Shown piece after piece: positions 33,306 to 42,826 of a stretch of 64,000 nt of DNA. Positions within the stretch are counted from its first letter, which is position 1; the number at the start of each line of letters is the position of its first letter. A program made the position numbers and the translations under genes. The stretch lies in contig NC_018027.1 of NCBI RefSeq assembly GCF_000266905.1, positions 4,526,001-4,590,000 of the forward strand, written 5' to 3'. Under the pieces are notes generated by a model. That model saw nothing but the letters and a program-made list of their open reading frames with translations, was not told where the DNA came from and made no database searches. This DNA comes from Mycolicibacterium chubuense NBB4. GTDB taxonomy: Bacteria > Actinomycetota > Actinomycetes > Mycobacteriales > Mycobacteriaceae.

Positions 33306-34039
33306 CCACCACGGCCGGGGACCACCGCTACCTGCAGGTCGCGCGTGCCCTGCGCAAGGAGATCGTCGACGGGGTGTACCCGGTGGGTTCGCAGCTGCCG
33401 ACCGAACACGAACTGTGCGAGCGGTTCGCGGTCAGCCGCTACACGATCCGCGAAGCGCTGCGGCGGCTGCGCGACGACAACCTGGTGGCGTCCCGGCCCC
33501 GGGCGGGCACGCTCGTGGTACCGCGGCCGAGCACGAACTCCTACGCCCAGGACGTCATGTCGATCGACGACCTGCTCGCCTTCGCCCAGGGGGCACGCTT
33601 CGCGATCGAGACGAATGCGATGACCACCGTGGACGACGCGCTCGCCGAGCGCACGGGACTGTCGCCGGGCACCGAATGGCTCGCCGCCAGTGGATTTCGG
33701 CGGGTCGACGACGACACGGCGCCGGTGTGCCGCACCGAGTACTACATCAATCGCAACTTCGCCGCCGTCGGCCGGCTGCTGCAGCGCCATTCGGGTCCGA
33801 TCTTCCCCCTCATCGAGGATCTGTTCGGGGTCAGCGTCAGCGAGGTGCACCAGGAGATCTCGGCGGTGGTGCTGCCGCCTGACCTCGCGCAACGCCTGCA
33901 GGTGCAGGCCGGTACCGCGGCGCTGCAGATGCAGCGCACGTATACGACCTCCGACGGCGAGATCGCGCAGGTGACGGTCAACACGCATCCCTCGGCGCGC
34001 TTCCGGCACGCGATGACGTTGCGGAGGGTGCGGGAATGA
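33302..34039 (+). CDS. GntR-family regulator with UTRA ligand domain (245 aa)
   Basis: An N-terminal winged helix (about 8-75: LRKEIVDGVYPVGSQLPTEH, FAVSRYTIREALRRL) is followed by a UTRA effector domain (about 95-240, TEWLAASGFRRV, ISAVVLPPDLAQRLQV, ALQMQRTYTTSDG), which places it in the HutC subfamily. It is co-translated with the genes on both sides (4-nt overlaps). It probably represses this divergon until a pathway intermediate binds. Confidence 0.9.
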   Translation: MTTTAGDHRYLQVARALRKEIVDGVYPVGSQLPTEHELCERFAVSRYTIREALRRLRDDNLVASRPRAGTLVVPRPSTNSYAQDVMSIDDLLAFAQGARFAIETNAMTTVDDALAERTGLSPGTEWLAASGFRRVDDDTAPVCRTEYYINRNFAAVGRLLQRHSGPIFPLIEDLFGVSVSEVHQEISAVVLPPDLAQRLQVQAGTAALQMQRTYTTSDGEIAQVTVNTHPSARFRHAMTLRRVRE

Positions 34040-35538
34040 CCGCCACGCTGGCCGAGGCACTGCGCGCGGCGGCCCGGGAGACACCGGACCGGACCCTGCT
34101 GCAGGACGACGACATCTCGTTGGACTGCGCGTCCCTACTCGAGCGAGCCACGACCTTGGCGCATGCGCTGCTGCGCCGGATGCCCGTCGGCAGCGTCGTG
34201 TCGTTCTCGGTGCCCAACTGGCATGAGGCGGCGGTCATCTACCTCGGCAGCACACTGGCCGGCATGATCGTCAACCCGATCCTGCCCTCGCTGCGTGATC
34301 ACGAGCTGAGCTTCATCCTCGCCGACTCCCAGAGCCGGATGATCTTCATCCCGCAGTCCTTCGGCAATCACGATTACGCCGCGATGCTGGACCGGGTCGT
34401 CGCCGACCTGGCATCACCGCCCGAGGTCGTGGTGGTACGCGGCGACGCCGGCCGCCACACCGCCTTCGTCTCGCTGCTGTCCGAGCCGGCGGACGGACCG
34501 CTTCCGCAGCTGGATCCCGCCGCGACGCGCATGATCCTCTACACGTCCGGGACCACGGGCCGCCCGAAAGGCGTTCTCCACAGCCATCGTTCGCTGCACG
34601 CGCTGATCGCCCAGCTCGGCAGGTACTGGCACATCGATCCCGGCGACACGTTCCTGGTGCCTTCGCCGATCGCGCACATCGGCGGATCGATCTACGCCTT
34701 CGAGTGCCCGCTGCTGCTCGGCACCCGGGCCGTGTTGATGCAGCGCTGGGATCCGGATGCCGCCGTGGCCCTGATGCTCGAGCACCGGTGCACGCACATG
34801 GCAGGTGCCACGCCGTTTCTCGACGGACTGCTCGGGGCGGCGCAACGGGCCGGCACCCGGCTCCCCGACCTGAAGGTGTTCATCTGCGGCGGGGCCTCGG
34901 TGCCGCCGTCGCTGATCCGCCGCGCGGCAGACTGTTTCGAGAACGCACGCGTATCACGGGTCTACGGATCCACCGAGGTGCCGGTGACCACTGTCGGCTC
35001 GCTCGACGACCTCGACCGTGCCGCCGACACCGACGGGCGTCCCGGCATCGCCGACGTCACACTGGTCGACGGTGAGATCCGAGCCCGCGGTCCGCAGATG
35101 CTCAGCGGCTACCTCCACCCCGAGGACAACGCCGGATCTTTCGACGACGCGGGCTATTTCCGCACCGGAGACCTGGGCCGCTGGACCGACGACGGCTGCC
35201 TCGTGGTGACCGGACGCGCCAAGGACCTCATCATCCGCAACGGCGAGAACATCTCGCCGAAGGAAGTCGAGGACATCCTCGTCCTGCATCCGCAGATCAC
35301 CGAGATCGCGATCGTCGGCGTTCCCGATGACCGCACCGGCGAGCGAGCGTGTGCGGCGATCGTCGGCCGGGGACCGCAGATTCCCGATGCCGCGGAGCTG
35401 TGCGATTTCCTGGTCAGCCGCGGCGTCGCCAAGTTCAAGGCGCCCGAACAGGTGGTCGTGGTCGACGCGCTGCCGAAGAACGACGCCGGCAAGGTGCTCA
35501 AGCACCGGATCAAGGCCGCGCTTGGGAAGGAGTCGTGA
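34036..35538 (+). CDS. Acyl-CoA synthetase (AMP-binding, FadD-like, 500 aa)
   Basis: ANL-superfamily adenylating enzyme: P-loop ILYTSGTTGRPKG, adenine motif VYGSTE, GYFRTGDLGR and C-terminal lysine in PKNDAGKVLKHRI. It would activate an acid with ATP and CoA. The start overlaps the regulator gene by 4 nt and the SDR follows after 1 nt. In the cluster it probably primes the substrate or an intermediate for the FadE pairs. Confidence 0.9.
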   Translation: MTATLAEALRAAARETPDRTLLQDDDISLDCASLLERATTLAHALLRRMPVGSVVSFSVPNWHEAAVIYLGSTLAGMIVNPILPSLRDHELSFILADSQSRMIFIPQSFGNHDYAAMLDRVVADLASPPEVVVVRGDAGRHTAFVSLLSEPADGPLPQLDPAATRMILYTSGTTGRPKGVLHSHRSLHALIAQLGRYWHIDPGDTFLVPSPIAHIGGSIYAFECPLLLGTRAVLMQRWDPDAAVALMLEHRCTHMAGATPFLDGLLGAAQRAGTRLPDLKVFICGGASVPPSLIRRAADCFENARVSRVYGSTEVPVTTVGSLDDLDRAADTDGRPGIADVTLVDGEIRARGPQMLSGYLHPEDNAGSFDDAGYFRTGDLGRWTDDGCLVVTGRAKDLIIRNGENISPKEVEDILVLHPQITEIAIVGVPDDRTGERACAAIVGRGPQIPDAAELCDFLVSRGVAKFKAPEQVVVVDALPKNDAGKVLKHRIKAALGKES

Positions 35539-35539
35539 G

Positions 35540-36313
35540 ATGCAGGTAGCGATTGTCACCGGAGCGAGCAGCGGCATCGGATTCGGCTGTGCGACAACCC
35601 TTGCCGAACAGGGCATGGCAGTACTCGGCACGGGTCGGGATCGCGACCGGCTCGCCGAACTGGAGAAGGCCGTCGGCTCGGACCGCATCGCGACGCTGGC
35701 TGTCGACCTGACCGACGACGATGCGCCGAGCCGGATCGTCGACGCAGCGCTGCAGAGATGGGGCCGCATCGACTACCTGGTCAACAATGCGGGAATCGGC
35801 AGCCCGAAGCCGTTGCACGAGACCGACGACGAGACGCTGGACCGCTTCCTCGGAATCATGTTGCGAGCACCGTTCCGATTGGCACGGGACGTGATCGTGC
35901 ACATGCAGCCTGGCTCCGCGATCATCAACATCACCTCGACATTCGCGGTGGTCGGCGGTTTGCGCGGGGGTGCGTACTCCGCCGCGAAGGGCGGGCTGAC
36001 GGCGCTGACGACGCATATCGCCTGCCAGTACGGACCGCTCGGAATCCGTTGCAACGCCGTGGCGCCCGGGGTCACGGTGACGCCGATGGTGGCCAAGCGG
36101 CTCGAGGACGAACGGTTTCGCAAGATCAACACCGAGATGACGCCGCACCAGCGGCTCGGCCGGGTCGAGGACATCGCCGCCACCGTGGCGTTCCTGTGCT
36201 CGGAGGGCGGCAGTTTCATCAACGGCCAGACGATCGTCGTCGACGGCGGCTGGAGTTCGACGAAGTACCTGTCGGACTACGCACTGAACGCTGAATGGGT
36301 GCCACGGCGATGA
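35540..36313 (+). CDS. Short-chain dehydrogenase/reductase (257 aa)
   Basis: Classical SDR: VAIVTGASSGIGFG at the N-terminus, NNAGIG, ITSTFAV and active-site YSAAK, ending INGQTIVVDGGWSS. ATG 35540 follows gaagg and the previous stop after 1 nt, so it is in the same transcript as the ligase. Likely an alcohol dehydrogenase of the pathway. Confidence 0.9.
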   Translation: MQVAIVTGASSGIGFGCATTLAEQGMAVLGTGRDRDRLAELEKAVGSDRIATLAVDLTDDDAPSRIVDAALQRWGRIDYLVNNAGIGSPKPLHETDDETLDRFLGIMLRAPFRLARDVIVHMQPGSAIINITSTFAVVGGLRGGAYSAAKGGLTALTTHIACQYGPLGIRCNAVAPGVTVTPMVAKRLEDERFRKINTEMTPHQRLGRVEDIAATVAFLCSEGGSFINGQTIVVDGGWSSTKYLSDYALNAEWVPRR

Positions 36314-36355
36314 GCGCTTGCGCGAAGAGCGAACAACAGCGATGAGCGAAGACCA

Positions 36356-37825
36356 GTGAACCTGTTCTCACTTCTCGACCAGTCCGCTGCCCGCCACGGG
36401 GACCGCGGAGCGGTGTACCACGGCGAGCAGCAGGTACACACGTGGTTGTCGTTGCGGGACAGGGCGTTGCGCCTCGCGGGCTCCTTAAACGGTCTGCCGC
36501 CGGGTGCGCGGGTCGCGGTGGCGAGCGAGAACTGCCCGCAGATCGTCGAGCTGATGTTCGGGATCTGGGCGGCGGAATGCGTCTTCGTCCCCATCAACTA
36601 CAAGCTGCATCCGCGGGAGATGGAGCAGATCGTCGCCGATTCGGGCGCCGCGCTGGTGTTCGCCTCGCCGAAGATCGGCCGCGACCTGGCGCCCCTGGTC
36701 TCCGCGCCGGTCGAGTTGATCGGATCGTCGGACTACGAAAACCGCTGTGCCGCAGACCTGTCGCCGGTGCCGCGCAATACCGACCCGGCCGCTCTGGCGT
36801 GGCTGTTCTACACCAGCGGGACGACGGGCCGCTCCAAAGGCGCGATGCTGTCGCACCGCAACCTCATGGCGATGACGTTGTCACACCTGGCGGACTTCGA
36901 CTCACCGGACGAGAACAGCAGTCTGGTCCACGGGGCCCCGATGTCGCACGGCTCGGGACTCTACGTGCCCCCATATGTGTTGCGCGGCGCCCGGCAGGTG
37001 GTACCGGCATCGGGCGCGTTCGACCCCGACGAGTTCCTCGACCTGTGCGAGCGGCACCCGGGCTGCAGCGCGTTCCTGGCGCCGACGATGGTGGCGAGAC
37101 TCGTGCAGACCGGACGGTCGCGGCCGGCGAATCTGACGACGATCGTGTACGGCGGCGGCCCGATGTACGTCGACAGCCTGAAGAAGGCGATGGCAGCGTT
37201 CGGGCCGATCTTCGTGCAGCTCTACGGTCAGGGAGAGGCACCGATGACGATCACGGGGCTGCGCCGCGCCGATCACGTCGACGCGCCCGATGCGGTGCTC
37301 GGATCGGTCGGGTACGCACGCTCGGGCGTCGACGTCGCCGTGGTCCGCCCGGACGGCAGGCCCGCGGGGATCGACGAGATCGGCGAGATCGTGTGCCGCG
37401 GCGACGTGGTCATGTCGGGCTACTGGCAGAACCCGTCGGCGACCGAGTCGACGCTGCAGGATGGCTGGCTGCACACCGGGGACATGGGATCATTCGATGC
37501 GGCCGGCTATCTGACCCTGCGAGACCGTTCCAAAGACGTCGTCATCAGCGGAGGCAGCAACATCTACCCGCGCGAGGTCGAAGAGGTGCTCCTCGAACAT
37601 CCGGCCGTCGTCGAGGCGGGTGTGGTCGGCGCCCCGGACGAGGAGTGGGGCGAGGTCGTCGTCGCGTTCATCGTGGGCCGGGTGTCGGCCGACGACCTCG
37701 ACGCTCATCTGCTGCAGAGGATCGCGCGATTCAAGCGACCGAAGCGCTACGAGTTCGTCGACGAACTGCCGAAGAACAGCTACGGCAAGGTGCTCAAGCG
37801 GGAGCTCCGGTCCCGGCTGATCTGA
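36356..37825 (+). CDS. Acyl-CoA synthetase (AMP-binding, FadD-like, 489 aa)
   Basis: A second ANL enzyme: WLFYTSGTTGRSKGAML, VQLYGQGEAPMT in place of the usual YGxTE (Gln-Gly-Glu), GWLHTGDMG and PKNSYGKVLKREL. It starts with GTG 36356; an ATG codon shortly upstream is in another frame. It follows the SDR after 42 nt and closes the plus-strand unit. Differences from the 34036 ligase suggest another acid substrate. Confidence 0.9.
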   Translation: MNLFSLLDQSAARHGDRGAVYHGEQQVHTWLSLRDRALRLAGSLNGLPPGARVAVASENCPQIVELMFGIWAAECVFVPINYKLHPREMEQIVADSGAALVFASPKIGRDLAPLVSAPVELIGSSDYENRCAADLSPVPRNTDPAALAWLFYTSGTTGRSKGAMLSHRNLMAMTLSHLADFDSPDENSSLVHGAPMSHGSGLYVPPYVLRGARQVVPASGAFDPDEFLDLCERHPGCSAFLAPTMVARLVQTGRSRPANLTTIVYGGGPMYVDSLKKAMAAFGPIFVQLYGQGEAPMTITGLRRADHVDAPDAVLGSVGYARSGVDVAVVRPDGRPAGIDEIGEIVCRGDVVMSGYWQNPSATESTLQDGWLHTGDMGSFDAAGYLTLRDRSKDVVISGGSNIYPREVEEVLLEHPAVVEAGVVGAPDEEWGEVVVAFIVGRVSADDLDAHLLQRIARFKRPKRYEFVDELPKNSYGKVLKRELRSRLI

Positions 37826-37829
37826 GGCG

Positions 37830-38219
37830 CTACGGGTTGTTCAGGTCGAACGGGATCTTCATCCAGTTCGCGCACCACGGTCCGCTGTAGACGCAGGCGC
37901 TGAGGTCACCCGCGGCGCCGGGGAAGACCCACGCCGTGGTGCCCGGCTTGGCCCTGCTCGAGCCCCGCACGTCGCCGCCCGCCGGAGCCAGGGCTTCCCC
38001 GATGCCGGACGACCGGACATCGCCCTGCGTCGCGGACTCACGCACGTTGCCCTGGGGTTCGCGGCCGTCGCCCGCCTTCGACGGGTCGGGAACGAGATCG
38101 TCGGCGGACGCCGTGCCGACGCCCACGGTCATCAACGAGGCGGCGCTGGCAAGAGTGCAGAGGCCCAACGCGAAAGCGGCCCCCACTCGCCGAACCGTTC
38201 CACGTGCATGCTGAGACAT
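37830..38219 (-). CDS. Secreted protein of unknown function (129 aa)
   Basis: A Sec signal peptide (residues 1 to about 39; RVGAAFALGLCTLASAASL, cleavage near ASA-DD) precedes a hydrophilic Asp/Gly-rich middle and a short C-terminal domain with two Cys (LSACVYSGPWCANWMKIP) that may form a disulphide. No family is recognised; small exported proteins with such ends are common in mycobacteria. It is convergent with the ligase gene 4 nt away. Confidence 0.65.
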   Translation of the reverse strand: MSQHARGTVRRVGAAFALGLCTLASAASLMTVGVGTASADDLVPDPSKAGDGREPQGNVRESATQGDVRSSGIGEALAPAGGDVRGSSRAKPGTTAWVFPGAAGDLSACVYSGPWCANWMKIPFDLNNP

Positions 38220-38324
38220 TGCGCCTCCCTCTCCAGAACCTGCGCAGATGTGCGTCAACCTAGTGCTGAATGGTTCGCGCCAGCGCAAGGATGACTGTGA
38301 CGTTGCTGGGAGTTGACGGCACGC

Positions 38325-39254
38325 TCAGCGGCCGTGCGCGGCGAAGAAGTCCGCGCTGGCCACCGACGCGTCGTACGCCTGCGTGGTCGGGCCCACGCTG
38401 ACCGCGGGCAGCGAGAACCGGCCTGCAGGCCACGTATGCCCTCCGCCTGTGATCGTCACGAAGTCGACCTCCGTCCCCCCGGCACAGCCTTTGGAGACCG
38501 ACCGCGCAACCGCCGTCCCGTCACCGACGCCCGTCACCGGTTCCTCGACCGGAGGGGGGCAGCCGTTCAGCCCGCGCCACCGTCCGGCCATCGCCGGAGC
38601 CGCGACGATGTCACTGGGCCCACCCCGGCCGACCATCGCACCACCGTTGAAGGGCACGACCGGATCCGCACTTCCGTGCACGGCCAACACCGAAACCGGC
38701 CGGGACGGCGCACACGGGACTGCGGACCCCAGCGTCCCGGCAACGGGTGCGACAGCGGCGACGAGATCGGCCCGGTCACAGGCCAGCCTCTGAGCCATGA
38801 AGCCGCCCGCCGACATCCCGGTCACGAACACCCTGCCCGCAGGGATGCCGTACTGCTGTGTCAGCGACGTGATGAGTGCGGAGAGGAAGCCCACGTCGTC
38901 GACGCCTTGCCGATCGGGTACCGACGCGCCCCGGCCGTCGGCCCAGCTGAAGTCGATGCCGTCCGGGTAAGCGACCACGAAGCCGTGCTGGTCGGCGACG
39001 GCGTCGTAGTTCGTCACCGCCGCCTGGTCGGCGCCGGTACTGCCTGCCCCGTGGAGGTTGACGACCAGTCCGTTGAGGCCGCCCGGGGGTACGTGGACGG
39101 TGAAGGTCCGCTGTACGCCGCCGAACGCCAGGGCGCCTTGGGTGACATCCGGAGCCGCCGACACCGCCGCGGGAGGGCAGACGGCGATGCCGAGCAGCGC
39201 GACGATCACGGCCGCGACGCGGGAGGTGGTGTGCACGGGCGCCAGTATTGACAT
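38325..39254 (-). CDS. Secreted esterase, LpqC/PHB-depolymerase-like alpha/beta hydrolase (309 aa)
   Basis: A signal peptide (about 1-34, VAAVIVALLGIAVCPPAAVS) precedes an esterase domain: GLVVNLHGAGSTG (oxyanion), GMSAGGFMAQRLACD with nucleophile Ser in GxSxG, VLAVHGSADPVVPF (Asp) and TGGGHTWPAG (His). This is the LpqC group of polyhydroxybutyrate-depolymerase/feruloyl-esterase-like proteins. No lipobox Cys sits at the predicted cleavage site (SAAPD), so it is likely free rather than a lipoprotein. It is monocistronic. Confidence 0.85.
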   Translation of the reverse strand: MSILAPVHTTSRVAAVIVALLGIAVCPPAAVSAAPDVTQGALAFGGVQRTFTVHVPPGGLNGLVVNLHGAGSTGADQAAVTNYDAVADQHGFVVAYPDGIDFSWADGRGASVPDRQGVDDVGFLSALITSLTQQYGIPAGRVFVTGMSAGGFMAQRLACDRADLVAAVAPVAGTLGSAVPCAPSRPVSVLAVHGSADPVVPFNGGAMVGRGGPSDIVAAPAMAGRWRGLNGCPPPVEEPVTGVGDGTAVARSVSKGCAGGTEVDFVTITGGGHTWPAGRFSLPAVSVGPTTQAYDASVASADFFAAHGR

Positions 39255-39346
39255 GACGAACTGGACCGAAACTGAACGGTGGACGGCGTGGGGATGTCGA
39301 CATCGGCGCAGCGGGTCACCGACCGACTGTCGGGCCCCCGGAAAGC

Positions 39347-39379
39347 GAAGAGGGCGCCCGCGGTGCGGGCGCCCTCTTC
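39347..39379. terminator. Strong hairpin terminator (15-bp perfect stem)
   Basis: gaagagggcgcccgc and its exact complement are separated by ggt. It lies 12 nt beyond the stop of the 39392-39619 gene, where it should end that transcript. A perfect stem can act from both sides. The tail lacks a long U run, as is usual in mycobacteria. Confidence 0.85.
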
Positions 39380-39391
39380 ACGGAATTCCGG

Positions 39392-39619
39392 TCACTGGTG
39401 CGCGGTGGTGTCCACGTGCGGAACGTTCACATGCGGGAAGAGCTGGTTGATCCAGGGGTAACTGTGGTCGGGGCCATAGCCGTAGCCGTAGCCGTTGTGG
39501 CCATAGCCGTATCCGCCGAACCCGAAGCCGTTCCCGTCGGCCTGCGCCGGACCGGCAAATCCGATCACGGCTGCGGACAACGCGCCGGCGACGATGCCTA
39601 CCAATCCGAACTTCTTCAT
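39392..39619 (-). CDS. Small secreted Gly/Tyr-rich protein (75 aa)
   Basis: A signal peptide (1 to about 28, GLVGIVAGALSAAVIGFAG, cleavage after AQA) is followed by GFGFGGYGYGHNGYGYGYG, an aromatic-glycine repeat, and a His/Pro C-terminus. The mature peptide of about 47 residues has no known fold. ATG 39619 is the start of the signal peptide. A strong hairpin ends the transcript at 39347-39379. Confidence 0.7.
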   Translation of the reverse strand: MKKFGLVGIVAGALSAAVIGFAGPAQADGNGFGFGGYGYGHNGYGYGYGPDHSYPWINQLFPHVNVPHVDTTAHQ

Positions 39620-39935
39620 CCGTCTCGCCTCTTCCCTCTGTGAAACTCCGTCGGCGGTGTGGTGCTCCCGCCACCTGTTCTGCAACCGGAAGCGGCCCGG
39701 ATTGATTCCCTCAGCGGTGACTCGATCGTCGTGCACGGGCGACACCGCGCTTACGTGAGCGAAAATTGTTGCTGTTCAGTAACACTCGGGACATCATCGA
39801 CGATGAACCCGTAGAGCGATGACGTGCCGGCCCATGCTTTCGTCCGTTCGGCACCTGTCGTGCTCGTCCAAGTCGGCGAGAACACGCTTCGCAGCAGGAA
39901 AGGGCGGAGCTTGAACCGAAGACAAGGAGTTGTCG
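39620..39935. other. 316-bp divergent intergenic region between two small secreted-protein genes
   Basis: It separates 39392-39619 (minus) from 39936-40265 (plus), so it should hold both promoters. An imperfect 16-bp palindrome, gttgctgttcagtaac (39768-39783), lies near its middle. No gene is supported in it. Confidence 0.4.
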
Positions 39936-40265
39936 ATGAGTTTCGCACGAGCCGTCGCCAAGGCCGCGATCGTGGCGTCGCTGGGCGCCGGAGCCTCCGG
40001 GCTCGCCGCAGGACTGGCCCACGCAGACCCGCACGGCTGGCCGCCGCCGCCCGGCCCGGGCGTCAACATCGGCGGCCCCGGGCACCCGCACCCGCCGGGA
40101 CATGACGGCTTCCCGCCCCCCGGGCACCGTGGCTGGCATCCTCCGCCGCCGCCGCGGTGGGGTCCTCCTCCGCCGCCGCCGTGGGCGCCCTGGGCTCCCG
40201 TGATCTGGGACGGCCCCTCACAACGTTGGGGTGTCGTCCTCAACGGCGTGTTCATCGGTATCTAG
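39936..40265 (+). CDS. Small secreted proline/histidine-rich protein (109 aa)
   Basis: ATG 39936 has aaggag 6 nt upstream. A signal peptide (about 1-31, AAIVASLGAGASGLAAGLA, cleavage after AHA) precedes a PPPPGPG / HPHPPGHDGFPPP region and a C-terminal QRWGVVLNGVFIGI. The Pro-rich part suggests an extended wall-associated or peptidoglycan-proximal peptide. No family is recognised. Many mycobacteria have such genes in tandem or divergent arrangement with other small exported proteins. Confidence 0.7.
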   Translation: MSFARAVAKAAIVASLGAGASGLAAGLAHADPHGWPPPPGPGVNIGGPGHPHPPGHDGFPPPGHRGWHPPPPPRWGPPPPPPWAPWAPVIWDGPSQRWGVVLNGVFIGI

Positions 40266-40374
40266 GTCACCCGCCAACCTGGCGGTCGACCCCTTTTGCC
40301 TTGTGCTTCATGGCAATTGCGGCAAGGCCGCCTTGGGTTCCAGGTCCCGGTAGGCCGTCGCCCCGGCGCATCCC

Positions 40375-42204
40375 TCAGATCGCGATGTCAGGCTTATACA
40401 TGTCGAGCCACACCGACAGATCCAGCGTCCGCTCCAGCTGACTTCTCTGCACGGCTTCGACCCGGTCCGCTTCCAACGTGGCGATCTGGCTCAGCACATT
40501 CCGATCGACGAGGGCGAACAACGCGTCGTTGTCCGCGGCGAGGATGTCTCGGGCGTGCGCCTGCAGTGCGGCACCGTATCGCGGATCGGACGTCGACGGA
40601 TACGGGCTCTTGACCCGCTGGACCACCGATTCGGGCAACACGTCGCGGGTGGCGCCGCGCAGCAGACTCTTCTCCCGGCCGTCGTAGGTCTTCAGCGACC
40701 AGGGAGTGTTGTAGACGTACTCGACGAGCCGGTGGTCGCAGAACGGCACGCGCACTTCGAGCCCGACGGCCATGCTCATGCGATCCTTGCGGTCCAACAG
40801 GATTCGCACGAAGCGGGTGAGGTGCAGATAGCTCATCACTCGCATGCGGTGGGTGAACTCGTCCTCGGCATCCAACCGCTCGACCTCGGCTACCGCCTCG
40901 CCGTAGCGGTCCTCGAGGTACGTGTCGAGGTCCAGCTTGGTGCGCAGTTCCGGCGCAAGGACCAGATCGCTGCCCTCGAGCGGCGAGTTCACCATCGCCA
41001 GCCACGGGAAGGCATCGGTCTTCTGCACCGCCTGATCGTGGAACTGCCGGTAGCCCCCGAAGATCTCGTCCGCCGATTCGCCGGAGAGGGCGACCGTCGA
41101 CTGCTCGCGAATCGCCTTGAACAGCAGGTACAACGACGCGTCCATGTCACCGATGCCCATCGGCAGGTCGCGCGCGGCCACCACTTTGCGGCGGATGTCC
41201 AGATCGGCGAGCTGGGTGTGGTCGAGCACGATGTCGGTGTGGTCGGACCCGACGTGCTGAGCGACGTCGTGCACGTACGGGGTGTCCATGGTGGGCCGCA
41301 GCTCGTTGGGCTTGAAGTTCTCCGCCTGCTCGACGAAGTCGACGGCGAACGTCCGGACCGGCTCACGCAGCTCCCGCGCGGACAGCGCGGTGATGGCGCT
41401 CGAGTCCAATCCTCCTGAGAGCAGCACACATTCGGGCACATCGGCCACCAGTTGCCGCCGCACGATGTCGTCGAGGAGGTCGCGTACCCGTCCGACGGTG
41501 GTGTCCTGGTCGTCGGTGTGCAGCTTCGACTCCAGGCGCCAGTACGTGCGCTCGCGGACCCCGCGCTCGTCCACCGTGACGATGGTGCCGGGTTCGACTT
41601 CCCGCATGCCTTTCCAGACGGCGTGACGCGGCGTCTTGACCGAGGCGAACATCTCGCGGAGCCCGTCGGCGTCGACCGTGCGTCCGGCCAGCGGGTTGGC
41701 GAGAATGGCTTTGGGTTCCGATCCGAACAGCACGCCGTCGCGGGTGGGAGAGAAATAGAACGGCTTGATCCCCATCCGGTCGCGGATCATCACCAGCTTG
41801 CGAACGCGCGAATCCCAGATCGCGAACGCATACATGCCGTTGAGCCGATCCGCGAGCGCCTCACCCCAGACCAGGTACCCCCGCAGTACCACTTCGGTGT
41901 CGCTCGAGGTGGTGAACGTCTCCCCCTTGGCGATCAGTTCGTCGCGGAGTTCGGTGAAGTTGTAGGCCTCGCCGCTGTAGACCATCGCGACGTCGCCGTT
42001 GGGTGTGGAGACCGACATGGGCTGCGCCCCGCCGGGAATGTCGATGACGGCGAGCCGCCGGTGCCCGAGGGCGGCATGGCGGTCGAACCACACCCCGGCC
42101 GCATCGGGGCCCCGGCAGGACATCGTCTCGGTCATCGCCTCGACCACCTCGCGGTCGCGAGTCAGATCGCGGTCGAAAGCCACCCATCCGGTGATGCCAC
42201 ACAT
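40375..42204 (-). CDS. asnB: Asparagine synthetase B, glutamine-hydrolysing (609 aa)
   Basis: It makes asparagine from aspartate, ATP and glutamine. The N-terminal class II amidotransferase domain starts with nucleophile Cys2 (MCGITGWV), followed by RGPDAAG and NGDVAMVYSGEAYNF. The C-terminal synthetase has the PP-loop LLSGGLDSSAI, then SGESADEIFGGYRQF and CDHRLVEYVYNTPW. The length is that of the mycobacterial AsnB/AsnH types. Some relatives amidate other acids in envelope or secondary metabolism, so the true substrate is not certain. It is monocistronic. Confidence 0.9.
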   Translation of the reverse strand: MCGITGWVAFDRDLTRDREVVEAMTETMSCRGPDAAGVWFDRHAALGHRRLAVIDIPGGAQPMSVSTPNGDVAMVYSGEAYNFTELRDELIAKGETFTTSSDTEVVLRGYLVWGEALADRLNGMYAFAIWDSRVRKLVMIRDRMGIKPFYFSPTRDGVLFGSEPKAILANPLAGRTVDADGLREMFASVKTPRHAVWKGMREVEPGTIVTVDERGVRERTYWRLESKLHTDDQDTTVGRVRDLLDDIVRRQLVADVPECVLLSGGLDSSAITALSARELREPVRTFAVDFVEQAENFKPNELRPTMDTPYVHDVAQHVGSDHTDIVLDHTQLADLDIRRKVVAARDLPMGIGDMDASLYLLFKAIREQSTVALSGESADEIFGGYRQFHDQAVQKTDAFPWLAMVNSPLEGSDLVLAPELRTKLDLDTYLEDRYGEAVAEVERLDAEDEFTHRMRVMSYLHLTRFVRILLDRKDRMSMAVGLEVRVPFCDHRLVEYVYNTPWSLKTYDGREKSLLRGATRDVLPESVVQRVKSPYPSTSDPRYGAALQAHARDILAADNDALFALVDRNVLSQIATLEADRVEAVQRSQLERTLDLSVWLDMYKPDIAI

Positions 42205-42375
42205 GCAGTTGCTCCTCCGTGTTTCAGCGACGTAACTTCATTGATACCCTATGTAATTTCCCCGCACCGCACGGGTCGGCTTTGCACAGCGAACTCCCAG
42301 CGAGCAGTCGACGGATTCGCGCGTCAGTTCGCTCAAAGTCGACCGTGGCGCCCGTTGTGGTGCCACCATGCGTAG

Positions 42376-42825
42376 GTGTCTCGCCGACTGTTCGCCGCTG
42401 CGGCGGCAGCGCTCGTCGCCGCAGCATGTCCGTTCGCTGCCGAGGCCCATGCGGCCGGCGCCGACCAGGTCGTCCAAGTTCAGGGCGGTACGGTGCGGTG
42501 CCTGCTCAGCGCGGACTACCAGGGCCGCGGCCGGGCCCGGGCGATCTGCGGACACTCCGACGGAAGCCCGTTCGGGTCGTCGCCGATGTCGACGGAGAAA
42601 TATCCGGAGAAGCTGAACCTGGTCGTCGTGCAAGAAGGCGGTGAGCAGTGGTGGGAGGCCGGAACCATTCCCGGCGCACCCGAGCAGGACGTCGTCGTGC
42701 CTGTCGGGCAGACCTACAGCGCCAACGGGTGGACGGTCACTGACCAGGAGTTGCGAGCAGTCGTCGAGAACGACCTGAGCAAGCACGGGCTGATCGTGAA
42801 TTTCGTGAACCCGCGGCTTTTCTGA
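42376..42825 (+). CDS. Secreted protein of unknown function (149 aa)
   Basis: GTG 42376 starts a signal peptide (1 to about 27, RRLFAAAAAALVAAACPFAA, cleavage after AHA). The mature part has two Cys (VRCLLSADYQ, RAICGHSDG) likely in a disulphide, and a C-terminal NGWTVTDQELRAVVENDLSKHG. Small exported mycobacterial proteins of this type are uncharacterised. It is convergent with the ABC permease gene, with 1 nt between the two stops. Confidence 0.65.
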   Translation: MSRRLFAAAAAALVAAACPFAAEAHAAGADQVVQVQGGTVRCLLSADYQGRGRARAICGHSDGSPFGSSPMSTEKYPEKLNLVVVQEGGEQWWEAGTIPGAPEQDVVVPVGQTYSANGWTVTDQELRAVVENDLSKHGLIVNFVNPRLF

Positions 42826-42826
42826 C

